From contig QHZM01000042.1 of NCBI GenBank assembly GCA_003224665.1, positions 1 through 8,191 on the forward strand: a stretch of DNA of 8,191 nt, given 5' to 3'. The notes under the pieces are model-generated. The model saw nothing but the letters and a program-made list of their open reading frames with translations, searched no databases and was not told the origin of the DNA. Positions within the stretch are counted from its first letter, which is position 1. Each line of letters begins with the position of its first letter. The DNA comes from Acidobacteriota bacterium (GTDB lineage Bacteria; Acidobacteriota; Terriglobia; UBA7540). The position numbers and the translations under genes were made by a program. This document shows, piece by piece, positions 6,159 through 8,191 of this stretch.

Positions 6159-7832
6159 TCACGGTTCTTGACCTCGGCGTCCTCGCCGAATTCCGCGAGC
6201 GCCGGGTCGGACTCGGTGCGCTGTCCCCCGACTTCCGGTAAATCGCCGAACAGCCAACACTCGCGCCGTCTCGTCCTTCAAAGGGCGAAGACGAACGGCC
6301 GGAGACCCTCCGCTCGGGGGACTGCCGGGCTGTTCCGTCCGGGGATTCTTTTCGCCGGACTTGGCGGGCGGAATCGGAACAATCGAAACAGTGCCCTTTG
6401 TGATATCGCCGATATAGGTCCCCTCAGCGCCACGCGCGAAGTTTGGCCCGCCATTAGGCCCGGCGCCGAAGCCTTTGGCATTTGCGACGTAAAGGGTCTG
6501 GCCGTCGCGGCTGGTCTCGACTCGCGCCGGAAACCATCCCGCCGGAAAATATCCCAGGACTTTTCCTCTGCGCGCGTCGAGCACGGCAATTGCGTTGATG
6601 CCGGCGCACGCCACGTAGAGCCGCTCCTCATCAGGGCTGAGCGCCAGCCCGAACGGCAGCACGCCGCGCAAGCCCCGCACCGTCTCGGCAGGCTCGAGCA
6701 GCACCGTCTTCTCCACTCGCAGCGTGCGCGCATTGATCACGCTGACGCTGTCCTGGCTGCTGTTCGAGACGAAGACCCTCTCCCGGCCTGCTGCGAGGCC
6801 GCCCGGACTGCTCCCGCCCATGGACTTCTCACCCACCGGCTCGCCCGTCCTGATTTTTGCCACGACGCTAGGCTGCGCCGCATTCGAAACGTCAACAACC
6901 CAGAGGGAATTCGATTCGGGAACGTTGGGGTCGCCGAGGCCGGGGATTTTCTTCCCATTGACGGTTGTGCCCTCCCCAGCTTCTTTCGACGGAAAGCCGA
7001 AAGGAGGAAAATCCAGCCCCTTCTCGCGGGGGCTCTTCGGCACGGTGAGGTACGGCCCCGATGTGCCGCTCTGCGGCTCGACGCCGGGGACGAGCGAGTA
7101 TTGGAACATCCCGACGTTTGAGACATAGACCCGTTTCCCGTCGGGCGAGACGGCCAGCGCGAAAGGCAGCCGTCCCACGGCAACGCTCGAGACCACTTGC
7201 CTCGCCTCAGTATCGATGATCACCAGGCGAAAGTGGGCCGGGTCGAGGACGTAAAGCCGGCGGCCGTCGCGCGAAAGTTTCAATTCGCCCGTCAGGCTGT
7301 GCGAATAGTTTTTTCCTTCGAACGCGCCGTCCAGGCCGATCGAAGAAATCCGCCGGCGCGTGACCAGGTCGAAAATTCCCACGCGGCCGTTGTCCCCCTC
7401 CGCCAGATAAAGAGTGCGGCTGTCGGGGCCGATCGCCACGCCCATGAAAACGCTGTCCGGGTCGGCGTCGGCAGACTTGAATCCGGGGGGGATCTGCGCG
7501 ACCTGCGGGTCAGGCTGATCGAGTCCTGTGATGATGGAAACGGAAAACGGATTGGTGCCGCTGTTCGCGGTGACAAGCGTCTTGCCGTGGGGGCTGAGCG
7601 CGAGGCCGTACGGGTGCGGCGCAACCTTCACCTGCTTCCCGCGCGGAGTGAGCAGGCGGCCGTTCGGAAGAATGGTCACGCCCTCAGGGTCAATCCTGGC
7701 TGGACGGTCGCTCGCGGGCGCCAGGAGCTCGCCCGCAATGTCCGGCGTCTTCCGCGGCTCTTCGAGCGCAACACATGGCGCGGAAAATACAATCAATGCG
7801 AAACAGATCAGTCGCTGAAGGTCGCGGAACAT
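6159..7832 (-). CDS. Exported YncE-like seven-bladed beta-propeller protein, frame broken before its phosphoesterase domain
   Basis: From ATG 7832 the product has 557 residues. It opens with a Sec signal peptide (MFRDLQRLICFALIVFSAPCVA) followed by YncE/SMP-30-like propeller blades, each with a pattern such as PFALAVSPDGKRVYVSNVG or PFGLALSPDEERLYVACAG. The in-frame part ends near GTYIGDITKGTVSIVPIPP, the usual boundary before a fused phosphoesterase. The last 40 or so residues are arginine-rich (eight Arg in the final 26) and look like out-of-frame reading; the frame stops at 6161-6159 while the phosphoesterase continues in another frame. ATG 7832 is preferred over the in-frame GTG at 7850 because it forms a TGATG junction with the preceding gene and starts directly at the signal peptide. 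Similar fusions are common in Acidobacteriota and Planctomycetes; substrate unknown. Confidence 0.8.
   Translation of the reverse strand: MFRDLQRLICFALIVFSAPCVALEEPRKTPDIAGELLAPASDRPARIDPEGVTILPNGRLLTPRGKQVKVAPHPYGLALSPHGKTLVTANSGTNPFSVSIITGLDQPDPQVAQIPPGFKSADADPDSVFMGVAIGPDSRTLYLAEGDNGRVGIFDLVTRRRISSIGLDGAFEGKNYSHSLTGELKLSRDGRRLYVLDPAHFRLVIIDTEARQVVSSVAVGRLPFALAVSPDGKRVYVSNVGMFQYSLVPGVEPQSGTSGPYLTVPKSPREKGLDFPPFGFPSKEAGEGTTVNGKKIPGLGDPNVPESNSLWVVDVSNAAQPSVVAKIRTGEPVGEKSMGGSSPGGLAAGRERVFVSNSSQDSVSVINARTLRVEKTVLLEPAETVRGLRGVLPFGLALSPDEERLYVACAGINAIAVLDARRGKVLGYFPAGWFPARVETSRDGQTLYVANAKGFGAGPNGGPNFARGAEGTYIGDITKGTVSIVPIPPAKSGEKNPRTEQPGSPPSGGSPAVRLRPLKDETARVLAVRRFTGSRGTAHRVRPGARGIRRGRRGQEP
6251..6278 (-). 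other. Disrupted motif and frameshift zone between propeller and phosphoesterase
   Basis: These 28 bases lie where the family has a motif like KENRTYDQV, which takes 27 bases. The phosphoesterase frame has a stop (TGA 6280-6278) at its upstream edge, preceded in that same frame by a plausible hydrophobic strand (RPFVFAL). The propeller frame reads LKDETARVLAV through it. No single frame gives both sides, and restoring the motif would need more than one small insertion or deletion. Confidence 0.6.
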
Positions 7833-8191
7833 CACTTGGCTCTGCCGCACGCGGAGGTCTTCAAGTTTTTGAGCAGTGCGCTCACCGCCATCACCGTGCC
7901 CTGTCCTGAGCTGTCGTCCTGGATATACTGACGCGCCCGCCAGAGTACCTTGCCGCGCTTGTCGCGGAGGAATCCGAGCAGGCCGACGTTTTGCGAGCCG
8001 TCCGTCCAGGTGCCCTCCTGCTGGTCAATGGTCAAGACGCCGTCAGCCTTGGTTTCGTCCGTCGAAAGCTGGAAGCAGGTGCGCCGGGTAAGCAGGTCGC
8101 GGGCGAGGCGCGCGGCCCGGCTGTCGCCCTCAACGAACACTGTCTTGAGCTGCTTGCCCGTCGCCTTCGTGCCCTTTTCGGTTTCAGCCAG
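7832..8191 (-). CDS. Hypothetical protein (5' end cut by window edge)
   Basis: The minus-strand frame is open from the right edge to TGA 7834-7832, giving 119 visible residues; the true start is outside the window. An internal GTG at 8140 is not needed as a start, since the frame continues upstream. The visible part has alternating strand-like and helical segments: KTVFVEGDSRAARLARDLL, then TKADGVLTI, VGLLGFLRDKRGKVLWRAR and a final helix TVMAVSALLKNLKTSACG. The layout (a strand beginning VFVEGDS, a residue pair like ADGVLTI, and a strand with GKVLWR) resembles small secreted proteins of unknown function often seen in Acidobacteriota; this is a loose resemblance, not an identification. No catalytic motif is seen. 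Its stop overlaps the propeller start as TGATG, so the two are probably translated together. Confidence 0.7.
   Translation of the reverse strand: MAETEKGTKATGKQLKTVFVEGDSRAARLARDLLTRRTCFQLSTDETKADGVLTIDQQEGTWTDGSQNVGLLGFLRDKRGKVLWRARQYIQDDSSGQGTVMAVSALLKNLKTSACGRAK

Noticed and set aside
2638..6241. Long plus-strand open frames at 2638-3927, 4198-5241 and 5069-6241
   Set aside because: They mirror the helicase and phosphoesterase genes, whose family motifs are unambiguous on the minus strand. Their own products are Arg/Val/Leu-rich with no motifs.
6276..6283. CTTTGA resembling the prfB-type programmed +1 frameshift site
   Set aside because: A +1 slip there leads into the third frame, not the phosphoesterase frame, and the frame that contains CTT TGA is not the propeller frame. 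No purine-rich stimulator like that of prfB sits directly before it.
1..8191. tRNA or rRNA genes, CRISPR arrays, insertion sequences, phage or attachment sites
   Set aside because: No such pattern was found; nearly all of the window is coding, and the gaps are only 66 and 154 bases.

Overview
This is a GC-rich bacterial chromosomal window in which every gene I can support lies on the minus strand. I see no RNA genes, CRISPR array, insertion sequence or phage gene. The protein set (a PcrA-type helicase, a LolA-like/TlpA fusion, a YncE-type propeller joined to a phosphoesterase, and a CAT-type amino-acid permease with a long loop after its first membrane segment) looks most like Acidobacteriota or a related soil phylum. 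That placement is inferred from family resemblance and was not tested by a search.

Reading in the direction of transcription (right to left), the window opens with the 3' part of an unrecognised protein. Its stop codon overlaps, as TGATG, the start of an exported seven-bladed beta-propeller protein. The propeller is followed by an alkaline-phosphatase-superfamily phosphoesterase. In related bacteria these two domains form one polypeptide. Here the reading frame breaks between them, at the place where the first catalytic motif of the phosphoesterase should be, so this is either a decaying gene or a sequence error.

A GC-rich hairpin and a 154-base gap separate this from a second transcription unit. 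The gap holds a sigma70-like promoter, an inverted repeat over the expected transcription start, and a small hairpin just before the next start codon. The second unit is pcrA/uvrD helicase, then a secreted TlpA-like thiol-disulfide protein (23-base overlap), then a 51-residue lysine/arginine-rich small protein (ATGA overlap), then, after 66 bases, an amino-acid permease that runs off the left edge. The overlaps suggest translational coupling of the helicase, thioredoxin-like and small basic genes.

There is no gene-free stretch longer than 300 bases. Most of the window is ordinary housekeeping and transport. The points worth a second look are the broken propeller-phosphatase junction, the small basic gene, and the structured leader of the helicase gene.
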